64,000 nt of DNA from CBDFHV01 sp965247705 (lineage in GTDB: Bacteria > Pseudomonadota > Alphaproteobacteria > Rhodospirillales > CAMCUA01), in NCBI GenBank assembly GCA_965247705.1, contig CBDFHV010000078.1:87674-151673 (forward strand), given 5' to 3'. Of this stretch, positions 46,573 to 54,320 are shown piece after piece. The notes below the pieces were generated by a model. That model searched no databases. It was given only the letters and a program-made list of their open reading frames with translations, and had not been told where the DNA came from. The position numbers were made by a program, and so were the translations under genes. Positions within the stretch are counted from its first letter, which is position 1, and each line of letters begins with the position of its first letter.

Positions 46573-48337
46573 GTCGCAGCGCCTCGTCGGACGGCACCGA
46601 CGTTCCCGCCCGGATGAGAAGCTTGCCGTCGACGCCGATGGGCGGCCCTTCGCGGCGCGGCGCCACGGCCATCATCGGTGCGACACGGCTGATGATTTGT
46701 TTCACCACCGGCGCCGCCACCCAACCACCGGTGGCATAGCCAAACGTTTTCTTGTCGCCTTTGGGCTCGTCCAGCATGACGAAGACGACCGCTCTCGGCC
46801 GGTCGAGGGGAAACGCGGCGACAAAGGACGACATGAGCGCGCGCTGGTTGTAGCCGCCGTTCCTCGCCTTCTCGGCGGTGCCCGTTTTGCCGCCGACCAG
46901 GTAGCCGGGCACGTCGGCGCGGCGGCCAGTGCCTTTCTTCACCACCAGGCGCATCAGGTTGCGCATGCGATCGGAGGTGGCCGGGGCAATAACCCGGTCG
47001 CCTTCGGCCCGAACGCCGGCTTGCCTGAGCAGCGTGGCCGGGCGCAGAACGCCGCCGTTGACCAACGCCGCCACGGCAGATGACAACTGCAGGGGGCTGA
47101 CCGCGACCCCGTGTCCGTAGGCGATGGTCATGGTGTTGATGTCCCGCCACGGCGAGGGGACCAGTGGGCGGCCGATCTCGGGAATCTCCAGGGTGGCGCG
47201 GTCCAGCAACCCGAACCCGCTCAGATAGTGACGCTGGCGCTCGCCACCCACGTCGAGGGCCAATTTGGCGGCGCCGATGTTCGACGAGTGGACCAGAATT
47301 TCAGGCACCGTCAGCCAGCGGTTCTCCGGGTGGTAGTCGCGGATGGTGAATCGGGCGACACGAAGGGGTTCCCGGGCGTCGTAGCGGTTCTTCAGGGTGG
47401 CCACTCCGCTGTCGAGCGCCATGGCGGCGGTGAACAGCTTGAACGTGGACCCCATCTCGTAGACGCCTTTCGTCACCCGGTTGAAGCCGGCCTGCTCCGC
47501 CACTTTCTCGCCCGCCACGTTCTTGCCAGCGTGGGGATCGAAGTCGGGAAGGGAAACCAGGCTCAGGACCTCGCCCGACTGGGCATCGAGGACCAGGGCG
47601 GCGCCGCCCAGGGCCTTGAAGCGGACCACCGCGGCGCTGAGGGCATCGCGCACGACGGCCTGGATGCGAATGTCCAGGGACAAGGCGATGGGGTCGGCGG
47701 CGCCACGGAGCCGGTCGTCGAGATGGCGCTCAACACCGGCGGTACCGTGACCATCGACGTCCGTGAGGCCCAACACATGGGTCGCCAGCCGCCCGTGGGG
47801 ATAGACGCGGCGCTCGCCCTGACGGAAGTGGATTCCCGGGACGCCGATCCGCAGGACCCGCTCGTGTTCGCGCGGTGTCAGGTTGCGCCGTATCCACACG
47901 AAACGGCCGGACCCCGCGATGCTGGCCGCCAGCGCATTCTCATCCATGTCGGGAAGGGCCATGGCCAGCGCACCGGCGGCGGCATTGGGATCGATGACCT
48001 CGCTGGGATCGGCGTAGACCGAGGTGGTCGGCAGACTGGTGGCCAGGAGGACGCCGTTGCGGTCGACGAGATCCGAGCGGCCAACGACCGGCCCCCGGGA
48101 GGCGTCGATTCCGCCGGCGCCGGTGCGGGCCAGGCGGTATTCCAAACCGGGTGGGGAGGTCGCCAGGTCGATCAGGCGCAGGCCGACCACGGCGAAGCAC
48201 AGTCCAAACAGGGCCGCCGTGGCGATCAGCCTTTTTCGCGCCGTCTCAAGGGCTTCCTTCCGCACGCTGTCCAGTTGAACCGCGCCGCCGGAGACCACCC
48301 ATGCGGGCTTGGGAACCAATCGAAATCCGATCTTCAT
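46559..48337 (-). CDS. ftsI: Septal peptidoglycan transpeptidase FtsI (PBP3)
   Basis: A 592-residue class B penicillin-binding protein. One membrane helix (about residues 35-57) anchors a periplasmic pedestal and transpeptidase domain. The acyl-enzyme Ser297 lies in STFK, followed by SSN and KTGT, the three penicillin-binding motifs. It cross-links septal wall made by FtsW. The start ATG 48337 overlaps the ftsL stop (ATGA). Confidence 0.97.
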   Translation of the reverse strand: MKIGFRLVPKPAWVVSGGAVQLDSVRKEALETARKRLIATAALFGLCFAVVGLRLIDLATSPPGLEYRLARTGAGGIDASRGPVVGRSDLVDRNGVLLATSLPTTSVYADPSEVIDPNAAAGALAMALPDMDENALAASIAGSGRFVWIRRNLTPREHERVLRIGVPGIHFRQGERRVYPHGRLATHVLGLTDVDGHGTAGVERHLDDRLRGAADPIALSLDIRIQAVVRDALSAAVVRFKALGGAALVLDAQSGEVLSLVSLPDFDPHAGKNVAGEKVAEQAGFNRVTKGVYEMGSTFKLFTAAMALDSGVATLKNRYDAREPLRVARFTIRDYHPENRWLTVPEILVHSSNIGAAKLALDVGGERQRHYLSGFGLLDRATLEIPEIGRPLVPSPWRDINTMTIAYGHGVAVSPLQLSSAVAALVNGGVLRPATLLRQAGVRAEGDRVIAPATSDRMRNLMRLVVKKGTGRRADVPGYLVGGKTGTAEKARNGGYNQRALMSSFVAAFPLDRPRAVVFVMLDEPKGDKKTFGYATGGWVAAPVVKQIISRVAPMMAVAPRREGPPIGVDGKLLIRAGTSVPSDEALRLVAN

Positions 48338-48744
48338 CGGGTTCCCCCCTTGCCATGCAAGGCATCCATCACTGACCGGGCGACCCGTTCCGCCGCGGCA
48401 CCCCCCTGCCCCGTGACCGCCGCCAGCGGCTTCGCGGCGGCGGAAGATTCGATGGGTGGTGGCGGGTCCGACCGTTGTGGAATGCTGTCGATGCTGGCCA
48501 ATTGTTCCGGCGTCACCGGCGTCAGGGCGAGATGGCGTTCGGCCAGGCTCCGCAGACGATCTGGATCGTTGAAGTGACTCCATTCCGCCGTCAGGACGTG
48601 AAGCGACTGTCGTTGGGTGATGATGTCCCGGTTGAAGCGGGTGAGTTCCGCCTCCAGGTCTTGCACTTCGTACTTCAGGGCGAACAGGACCAGCATCAGG
48701 ATCCCGGCGAAAAGGAGGAGCGGAATTGTGGACAGGCGGTTCAT
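48334..48744 (-). CDS. ftsL: Cell division protein FtsL
   Basis: A 136-residue bitopic protein with one membrane helix (about residues 6-24) followed by a heptad-like coiled coil and a WSHFNDPDRLRSLAERHL segment, which matches the conserved end of FtsL periplasmic domains. The Pro/Ala-rich tail is poorly conserved. Its position between rsmH and ftsI supports the call more than sequence does. It would form the FtsQBL complex with FtsQ. Confidence 0.9.
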   Translation of the reverse strand: MNRLSTIPLLLFAGILMLVLFALKYEVQDLEAELTRFNRDIITQRQSLHVLTAEWSHFNDPDRLRSLAERHLALTPVTPEQLASIDSIPQRSDPPPPIESSAAAKPLAAVTGQGGAAAERVARSVMDALHGKGGTR

Positions 48745-48758
48745 CGCGCTCTTTCCCG

Positions 48759-49730
48759 TCAGGCCGCCCGGCGGCCCTGGGACCGCGGCCAGGGAGGCGC
48801 GGCCGTACGCTGGGCCGCGCGCAGGCGCGCGGATCGGGCCCGGGGATTGGCGTCGACTTCCCGGGGGCTTGGTCGCACGATGCCGCGGCCGAGCCGGCGG
48901 AACGTGGCTGGCGGGGAGGAGGAGCGTGTGTCGGGCAAGTGCCGGTGACCCCGCGGCGCCGAGCCGCTTCGCGCCTGCAGAAATGCCTTGACCCGCCTGT
49001 CTTCCAGGGAATGAAACGAGACGACGGCCAGGCGACCCTCGGGCGCCAGCAGCGCCTCCGCCGCCTCCAAGCCCCGATCCAGCTCCCCCAGTTCGTCGTT
49101 CACATAAATGCGCAGGGCCTGGAACGTCAGTGTCGCCGCATCGATTCCGCGCCGCGTGTGGCCAACCGCGCGCCGCACCAGGGCGGCCAGCTCGCCGGTC
49201 CGCGTGATCGGTTGTTTTCGGCGCGCCGCCACGATAGCGCGGGCGATGCGACGGGACGCCCGTTCCTCGCCGAGCTGAAAGATGATGTCGGCGAGGTCCT
49301 TTTCGCCCATGTGGTTGACCACGTCGGCGGCCAGTTCCTCGGCGTTCCCCATGCGCATGTCCAAGGGCCCGTCGAGGCGGAACGAAAACCCCCGCTCAGG
49401 GTTGTCCAACTGCATCGACGAGACGCCCAGATCCAGAACCACCCCGTCCACGGTGGTGACGCCGGCGTTTCTCAGCAGCGCGACCGTGTCGCCGAAGCGG
49501 CCCTCGAGGATGCTCAGCCGGGCGGGATACGCCTCGGCCATGCGGGCGCCGCGGGCCACCGCCTCCGGATCCCGATCGATCCCCCATACGGTGCAAGGCG
49601 CCGCCTCCAACAAGGCCCGGCTGTATCCGCCGGCCCCGAAGGTGCCGTCCAGGTAGACGCCGCGGTCCCGGGGCGCCAAGGCTTCCAGCACCTCGGCCAC
49701 CAGCACGGGCCTGTGCGCCGCCGGGATCAC
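48759..49730 (-). CDS. rsmH: 16S rRNA (cytosine1402-N4)-methyltransferase RsmH (MraW)
   Basis: A 323-residue SAM-dependent methyltransferase for 16S rRNA C1402. HRPVLVAEVLEAL at the N-terminus, DGTFGAGGYSRALL for SAM binding, LDLGVSSMQLDNPERGFSF and VVSFHSLEDRRVK are diagnostic. The start is GTG 49730, overlapping the mraZ stop as GTGA. The basic C-terminal tail rich in Arg and Ala is longer than usual. Confidence 0.97.
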   Translation of the reverse strand: MIPAAHRPVLVAEVLEALAPRDRGVYLDGTFGAGGYSRALLEAAPCTVWGIDRDPEAVARGARMAEAYPARLSILEGRFGDTVALLRNAGVTTVDGVVLDLGVSSMQLDNPERGFSFRLDGPLDMRMGNAEELAADVVNHMGEKDLADIIFQLGEERASRRIARAIVAARRKQPITRTGELAALVRRAVGHTRRGIDAATLTFQALRIYVNDELGELDRGLEAAEALLAPEGRLAVVSFHSLEDRRVKAFLQARSGSAPRGHRHLPDTRSSSPPATFRRLGRGIVRPSPREVDANPRARSARLRAAQRTAAPPWPRSQGRRAA

Positions 49731-50242
49731 TGGCCGTCTCCGCGGCGATCGGGGCCTCTGGGAAGATGGGGGCCTCTGGGGCGATCGGGGCTGCTGGGCT
49801 GCAGCCGCAGGGTCACCCCGCGCGAACGGGCGCGATGGAATGCCTGACCGCGATGCTCCTCGTATTTGGCTTCGGACCAGATCTGCAGGGTCGATCCACG
49901 GCCGACGAACAGGGCCCGCGCCTCCAGGCCGGCGAACTCGACCAGTTCCTGGGGCAAGACGATGCGGCCTTCGGGGTCGAACAAGAGTGGGTGCGCACTC
50001 TCCAGAATCACCGAGGCCAGGTCGTCCTGCTCGTCGGAAAAATAGTCCAAGGAATCCAGGCTTTGGCTGATGCGCTCCATAAAGGCTTCGCCACAGGCCT
50101 CGACGGCGGGGTATTTGAATGAAGGAAATGCGTAGAGGCCGGCGAACGCTTGTCCATCGAATGCCGCGCGGAAGGGTTTGGGCACCGATACCCGACCCTT
50201 GCGATCGATCTTGTTGATGTGTCGCCCGACGAGAAGCGCCAT
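49727..50242 (-). CDS. mraZ: Transcriptional regulator MraZ
   Basis: A 171-residue protein with two SpoVT/AbrB-like swapped-hairpin domains, seen in NKIDRKGRVSVPKPFR and LLFDPEGRIVLPQEL. MraZ assembles into rings that bind repeated TGGG-type boxes in front of its own operon and represses dcw transcription. Such an array lies 79-142 bp upstream of its ATG. The C-terminal 25 residues, rich in Pro, Arg and Asp, go beyond the usual family length of about 150. Confidence 0.95.
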   Translation of the reverse strand: MALLVGRHINKIDRKGRVSVPKPFRAAFDGQAFAGLYAFPSFKYPAVEACGEAFMERISQSLDSLDYFSDEQDDLASVILESAHPLLFDPEGRIVLPQELVEFAGLEARALFVGRGSTLQIWSEAKYEEHRGQAFHRARSRGVTLRLQPSSPDRPRGPHLPRGPDRRGDGQ

Positions 50243-50320
50243 GAGATCGCCCGCGCCCCCTCCATAACCTCCGATCGCGACACCCCTCGCATCGCTCCCG
50301 ATCCCGCGAGATCACCTCAA

Positions 50321-50390
50321 TGGGATTTCGTGGGATAGCATGGGAGTTGATGGGCGTCAATGGGACACCATGGAGATACTTGGGTTAATA
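50321..50390 (-). promoter_or_regulatory. Array of seven predicted MraZ-binding boxes
   Basis: Read on the plus strand, TGGG begins at 50321, 50331, 50341, 50351, 50361 and 50381, and TGGA at 50371, giving exactly 10-bp spacing throughout. E. coli MraZ is known to bind TGGGN repeats separated by 5 bp, usually three or four of them, so seven units is a long array. The boxes point away from mraZ here. The one altered unit coincides with the candidate -10 element. Confidence 0.85.
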
Positions 50391-50402
50391 AAGTCTTGTT
50401 AA
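50373..50402 (-). promoter_or_regulatory. Candidate sigma70-type promoter of the dcw cluster
   Basis: On the minus strand TTAACA (50402-50397) is separated by 18 bp from TATCTC (50378-50373). The -35 matches the consensus in five of six positions, the -10 only weakly. Its overlap with the predicted MraZ boxes would explain autorepression by steric block. The leader to mraZ would be about 125 nt. This is a by-eye call. Confidence 0.35.
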
Positions 50403-50465
50403 GCACAAGGAGAACCGATCCATTGGCCCTGGTCAGAAATCGGGCAATGCCAGGACTGGTACGGC

Positions 50466-50475
50466 GCATTAATGC
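50466..50475. promoter_or_regulatory. Perfect 10-bp palindrome, possible operator
   Basis: GCATTAATGC is a perfect palindrome in the AT-rich part of the region upstream of mraZ, about 64 bp before the candidate -35. It could be the core of an operator or be due to chance. Confidence 0.25.
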
Positions 50476-50496
50476 ACTACACTATGTCTTGAATAT

Positions 50497-50511
50497 GTTC
50501 TATTTTTGTTC
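50497..50511. promoter_or_regulatory. SOS-box-like motif GTTC-N7-GTTC
   Basis: GTTC at 50497-50500 and GTTC at 50508-50511 flank a T-rich 7-bp spacer, the exact LexA-binding consensus of alphaproteobacteria. By chance about two exact matches are expected per 64 kb on both strands, so the motif alone is weak; its placement in an AT-rich region at the head of the division cluster makes it notable. Confidence 0.4.
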
Positions 50512-50558
50512 CAAATGCGGTTTCGCCAACAAAATTACATCTCGGGGCGGAAATATCC

Positions 50559-50946
<388 letters not shown>

Positions 50947-50953
50947 GAAGTCA

Positions 50954-50981
50954 AACGTAGTCGGCCGGCGAACCCGGTCAA
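50954..50981 (-). promoter_or_regulatory. Candidate rnpB promoter
   Basis: On the minus strand TTGACC (50981-50976), a 16-bp spacer and TACGTT (50959-50954) place a start point at or next to the deduced rnpB 5' end. The -35 overlaps the stop codon of the amidase gene, so rnpB has its own promoter tucked into the end of the upstream gene. Confidence 0.55.
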
Positions 50982-51667
50982 GTCCCTTGCGCCACCATGC
51001 CCCGCAATGCGGCGATCGTGGCCCCCGTTTCCCGGTCGAGTCGACCGTCGACCCGCCGGGGACGGAAATGGCGCTGGAACGCGGTAACACTTGCCGTCGG
51101 GTCCTCGGTTTCATAGCCGTAGTCCGTCAGCAGTGCCAAGGCCTCGGCCTCGCCGGGCGGCGGATGATCGGCCAGGGTTGGCCACAGACCGATGCCGGCG
51201 CGGGCCAGTCGCGGCCAGTCGAACAGCTCCCCCGGGTCCATCTTGCGTCGCGGCGCCACGTCGGAATGGCCGACCACGTTGCGGCGCGCAATGGAATGGC
51301 GGGACAGGATCTGGATACAAAGGGACTCGAGGGCCGTCATCTGGATGTCGGGAAACGGCACGTAGCCAAGGCGATGCCCGGGGTTGTCCAGCTCGATGCC
51401 GATGGATCGCGCGTTGATGTCTTGGGCGCCCCGCCAGAACGCGACGCCGGCATGCCACGCCCGCCGATCCTCGGGTACCAGGGAAAAGACCCTGCCGTCC
51501 CGGGCGATGAGGTAGTGAGCGCTGACCCGGTTCGCCGGATCGCAAAGCCGGGCAAGGGCCGTCTCGGCATCGACCATGTCCGTGTAGTGGAGGACCAGCA
51601 TGTCCACGCGGCTGTCCGGCGGCCGCTGATCATGATTTGGACTGGGCCGGTCGACGAACGCGCCCAA
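50978..51667 (-). CDS. N-acetylmuramoyl-L-alanine amidase (AmpD-like, with peptidoglycan-binding domain)
   Basis: A 229-residue amidase_2 zinc enzyme with a C-terminal peptidoglycan-binding domain. MLVLHYTDM, VSAHYLIARDG and VVGHSDVAPRRKMDPG carry the zinc histidines and acid residue of the AmpD family. No signal peptide is seen, so it probably acts in the cytoplasm in wall recycling, like AmpD. The start is TTG 51667 with GAGGG 7 nt upstream, 10 bp after the preceding EamA gene stop. A longer form to GTG 51730 would overlap that gene. Confidence 0.9.
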   Translation of the reverse strand: MGAFVDRPSPNHDQRPPDSRVDMLVLHYTDMVDAETALARLCDPANRVSAHYLIARDGRVFSLVPEDRRAWHAGVAFWRGAQDINARSIGIELDNPGHRLGYVPFPDIQMTALESLCIQILSRHSIARRNVVGHSDVAPRRKMDPGELFDWPRLARAGIGLWPTLADHPPPGEAEALALLTDYGYETEDPTASVTAFQRHFRPRRVDGRLDRETGATIAALRGMVAQGT

Positions 51668-51677
51668 GGGGATACCC

Positions 51678-52547
51678 TCAGCGCTCGACGGGTTCGGACG
51701 TCGGTTGACGGCAGAACTGAACCAGCACAACGCCGGCCATGGTCAGGAGACCGCCGATGACCAGTGGCATGGTGATTGGCTCGCCCAAAAGCGGCACCGC
51801 CATCAGGACCGCCAGCACCGGCGACAACAACGTCGCCGGCACGATCTTGTTGAGCGCATACTGATTGATCAAGCGGTAGAACAGCCCATGGCTGACGATG
51901 GTCACGGCGACGGCCATCCACAGCAGGGCACCCCAGCCCCGCCAATCGCTGGTCATCAGCGACTGCCATTGGCCTTCTTCCAGCAGATAAGAATAGAGAA
52001 AGAGTTGCGGCGCGGCGAGCAGGGCAAGCCAGGCATTCAGGGTAAACACGTTTATCTGGCCCAGGTCTTTCACCTGGATGGTCCCCACGGCCATCATGAA
52101 AGCCCCGCCCACGACGAGAAGAAAGAACAACGCGTTGGGCGCCACCCGGGGCGCACCGGCCAGCACATAGGCGCCGGCAAAGGCCACCGCCAGACCCACC
52201 AACTGCTGCGGCCGCAAGGTCTCGCGAAAGGCAATCCAGGCGAGAATGGCGCTGAACGGCACATAGAGCTGAACGGCGATGGAGGCGGCGCCGGCGTCGA
52301 CCCCGCGCAGGCCCGAGAACATCAGGGAGAACTGAAGTCCCCCCAGGGTTATCGACAGGACCAGGATCTTCCACAACGGCTTGCCCGTATCGCGCAGGAA
52401 CGGGAACAGGATCAGGGTCACCAGGACGAAGCGAAGTCCCATCATGAAGATGGGGGGAATCTGGGACACCCCAACCTTGCCGATCACCAGATTGGAGCTC
52501 CAGATCAGGATGATCAGCGCCAGGCAGGCGGCGTCAATGGGTTTCAT
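51678..52547 (-). CDS. EamA-family (drug/metabolite transporter superfamily) membrane protein
   Basis: A 289-residue inner-membrane protein with two EamA repeats and about ten hydrophobic segments. IWSSNLVIGKVGV near the N-terminus and SPVLAVLMAVPLLGEPIT in the second repeat are typical of the family. It is more distant from the two paralogues at the window ends than they are from each other. The substrate is unknown. The start is ATG 52547, 13 bp after the TerB/J-domain gene. Confidence 0.88.
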   Translation of the reverse strand: MKPIDAACLALIILIWSSNLVIGKVGVSQIPPIFMMGLRFVLVTLILFPFLRDTGKPLWKILVLSITLGGLQFSLMFSGLRGVDAGAASIAVQLYVPFSAILAWIAFRETLRPQQLVGLAVAFAGAYVLAGAPRVAPNALFFLLVVGGAFMMAVGTIQVKDLGQINVFTLNAWLALLAAPQLFLYSYLLEEGQWQSLMTSDWRGWGALLWMAVAVTIVSHGLFYRLINQYALNKIVPATLLSPVLAVLMAVPLLGEPITMPLVIGGLLTMAGVVLVQFCRQPTSEPVER

Positions 52548-52560
52548 GCCGGCGGGCCCA

Positions 52561-53301
52561 TCACTTCAGTCCCCGCTGTTTTGCGACGCGGTCGTAGGCG
52601 GCGTTGATGTGGGCCATCTTCTCGTTGGCCACGTCGATGAATTCCTGGGGCATGCCCTTGGCCATCAGCACGTCGGGGTGGTTCTCCTTGATCAGTCGCC
52701 GATAGGTGCTGCGCACCTGAACATTGTCAGCGTCCCGGGACAATCCGAGGACCGCGTACGGATCGGCCTCCGCCGCCGGGTCCACATGGCTGGCCCGAAG
52801 TCGCTCGAACGTTCGGCCGTCGAAGCCAAAGATTTGAGCCACCTGCCGCAAGTAGGCGAGTTCGGCCGCGTGCACCTCACCATCGGCCTTGGCGATATGG
52901 AAGAGGCCCCCGAGGAGCTCCTCCAGTACCGCCGGGTCGTGAGCGAACATGTCGGCGATCTGGTGGGCATAGGGTTCGAAGCCGTGGGCGTCCTTCTTGG
53001 CTTCATTGAACAGCTGGCCGACATCGCCCATTTCCCCGCGCGGGATGTGGAATATTTCCTTGAAGGCCGCCACCTCCGCCGGGTCGACGTGGCCATCCGC
53101 CTTCGCCATTTTGGCCCCGAGCACGATCACCGCGATGGTGAAAGCCATCTGACGCTGGGCCATCCCGTCGGGCGAGGGCGCCGCCGTGCCGCCCCTCATC
53201 TGATCGACCGTGTGGCCCGCCACAGCGCCCAGGAGCGCCCCGATGGGACCTCCCAAAGCGAATCCGGCGATGCCGCCGACGACCTTTCCCCAGATGCTCA
53301 T
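52561..53301 (-). CDS. TerB-domain and J-domain protein (DjlA-like)
   Basis: A 246-residue protein with a glycine-rich hydrophobic N-terminal segment (about residues 8-30) that may anchor it, a TerB-like helical domain (acidic metal-site-like ADGHVDPAEV and ADGEVHAAEL), and a C-terminal J domain with the DnaK-contacting HPD in KENHPDVL. The arrangement is that of DjlA, a membrane co-chaperone for DnaK. The start is ATG 53301. Confidence 0.88.
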   Translation of the reverse strand: MSIWGKVVGGIAGFALGGPIGALLGAVAGHTVDQMRGGTAAPSPDGMAQRQMAFTIAVIVLGAKMAKADGHVDPAEVAAFKEIFHIPRGEMGDVGQLFNEAKKDAHGFEPYAHQIADMFAHDPAVLEELLGGLFHIAKADGEVHAAELAYLRQVAQIFGFDGRTFERLRASHVDPAAEADPYAVLGLSRDADNVQVRSTYRRLIKENHPDVLMAKGMPQEFIDVANEKMAHINAAYDRVAKQRGLK

Positions 53302-53335
53302 GATTCCGGCTCCGCCGCGGTCCGTCGACCACGGA

Positions 53336-54085
53336 TCACGTGCCGTTCAAACCGATACGGCCGATGCCGGGAAGCTTGACCGCCAAGTCCAGGGGGTCGA
53401 TGCCCAGGGTCAAGCCGAGGACGTTGATCTCCAGCCCTTCCTCGGCCGCGACGAGAATGCCGAACAGGCCGAACAAGGAGAACTGATAGCCCGTACCGCT
53501 GGGCGCCGCGGCGATGACGCCGCCATCCGGCAAGAAGTCCTTACCGATCGCGGTGGGCGGCATGTCGAGGCGCAACTCGGGCAGAGCGCGCGCCACATGG
53601 GCGACGAAGGTGTTGCTGTTTGGTCCCGGCCAGATGGTATAGGAATCCGAATGGGGATAGGCGCTCACCGCTTGTTCCAGCCGATCGATCAGGGCATCCA
53701 CCCCCACTCCCCGGACATCGGCCAGGATATCGGGCGGGTTGCCGAACCAGCGCGCGTCGGCCGGCCGGTTGCTGACGACCACGGAGGGGTAGCCGCGATA
53801 GGCCCGCCATCCGATAACCTCATAGACCTCGATCCGTGGGGCGTCGGCGCGTTTCGCGGCGATCCAGCTGTGGACGCCGAATCGGCCACGCCAACCGTAC
53901 GCCCGGGCAGCGTATACCTGTATGATTGCTTCCCTGTCGACTTTCGGGTCGGGCGCGATGCCAACGGGCGCCCGGCTGGCGGTGCGCCAGTCACTGGCCA
54001 CTCCGTAGCCTTCCAGGGGCGCCAGGACCAGTCCCAGGATCAGGAGAGTGGGCAAGACCCAGGCAGTTCTTTTCAGCCATCTCAT
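53336..54085 (-). CDS. DUF3750-like exported protein
   Basis: This 249-residue protein has one N-terminal hydrophobic segment (about residues 7-28) that is either an anchor or a signal peptide; the rest would face the periplasm. YAARAYGWRGRFGVHSWIA and WPGPNSNTFVAHVAR resemble DUF3750-type proteins, in which conserved His, Ser and Asn residues recall a peptidase-like fold. The function is not known. ATG 54085 gives a normal N-terminus. Confidence 0.7.
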   Translation of the reverse strand: MRWLKRTAWVLPTLLILGLVLAPLEGYGVASDWRTASRAPVGIAPDPKVDREAIIQVYAARAYGWRGRFGVHSWIAAKRADAPRIEVYEVIGWRAYRGYPSVVVSNRPADARWFGNPPDILADVRGVGVDALIDRLEQAVSAYPHSDSYTIWPGPNSNTFVAHVARALPELRLDMPPTAIGKDFLPDGGVIAAAPSGTGYQFSLFGLFGILVAAEEGLEINVLGLTLGIDPLDLAVKLPGIGRIGLNGT

Positions 54086-54320
54086 CAAGGCTTCACAATA
54101 ACTTGCGGGGGCGTGGGCAACAAGCGTGGGACTGACTCGGTTTGCTCGGCGGCTCGCCCACGCCCGCACGCCAATCTCGAGGAAGCCCTTAAGAGGTACC
54201 GACTAATCGCTTCTATTTGCAGAATTTTTCTGCTAATGGGATGTTTGACGGCGGAATCTGTTGCGTATACACTTCGCCGCCGCTGATGGGAATTTCGTTG
54301 CGTAAAAGGGGGAGTCTGTC
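54086..54320. other. Divergent intergenic region upstream of the TolC-family gene
   Basis: This 235-bp region contains a 6-bp inverted repeat GCAGAA/TTCTGC (54220-54234) about 10 bp before the candidate promoter of the TolC-family gene. The distal half, beside the DUF3750 gene, shows nothing recognisable. Confidence 0.4.
54245..54273 (+). promoter_or_regulatory. Candidate sigma70 promoter of the TolC-family gene
   Basis: TTGACG (54245-54250) and TACACT (54268-54273) are separated by 17 bp and lie about 48 bp before the GTG start, giving a leader of roughly 40 nt. Match by eye only. Confidence 0.5.

Larger units (their letters stand above)
50243..50558. other. AT-richer regulatory region upstream of mraZ
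   Basis: This 316-bp gene-free stretch between mraZ and rnpB contains, from mraZ outward, a 79-bp leader, seven 10-bp TGGG-type units, a candidate promoter, the perfect 10-bp palindrome GCATTAATGC (50466-50475) and an SOS-type motif. The part from 50380 to 50555 is clearly richer in A and T than the flanking genes. A plus-strand frame of 71 codons crossing it resembles no known protein and is not called. Confidence 0.7.
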
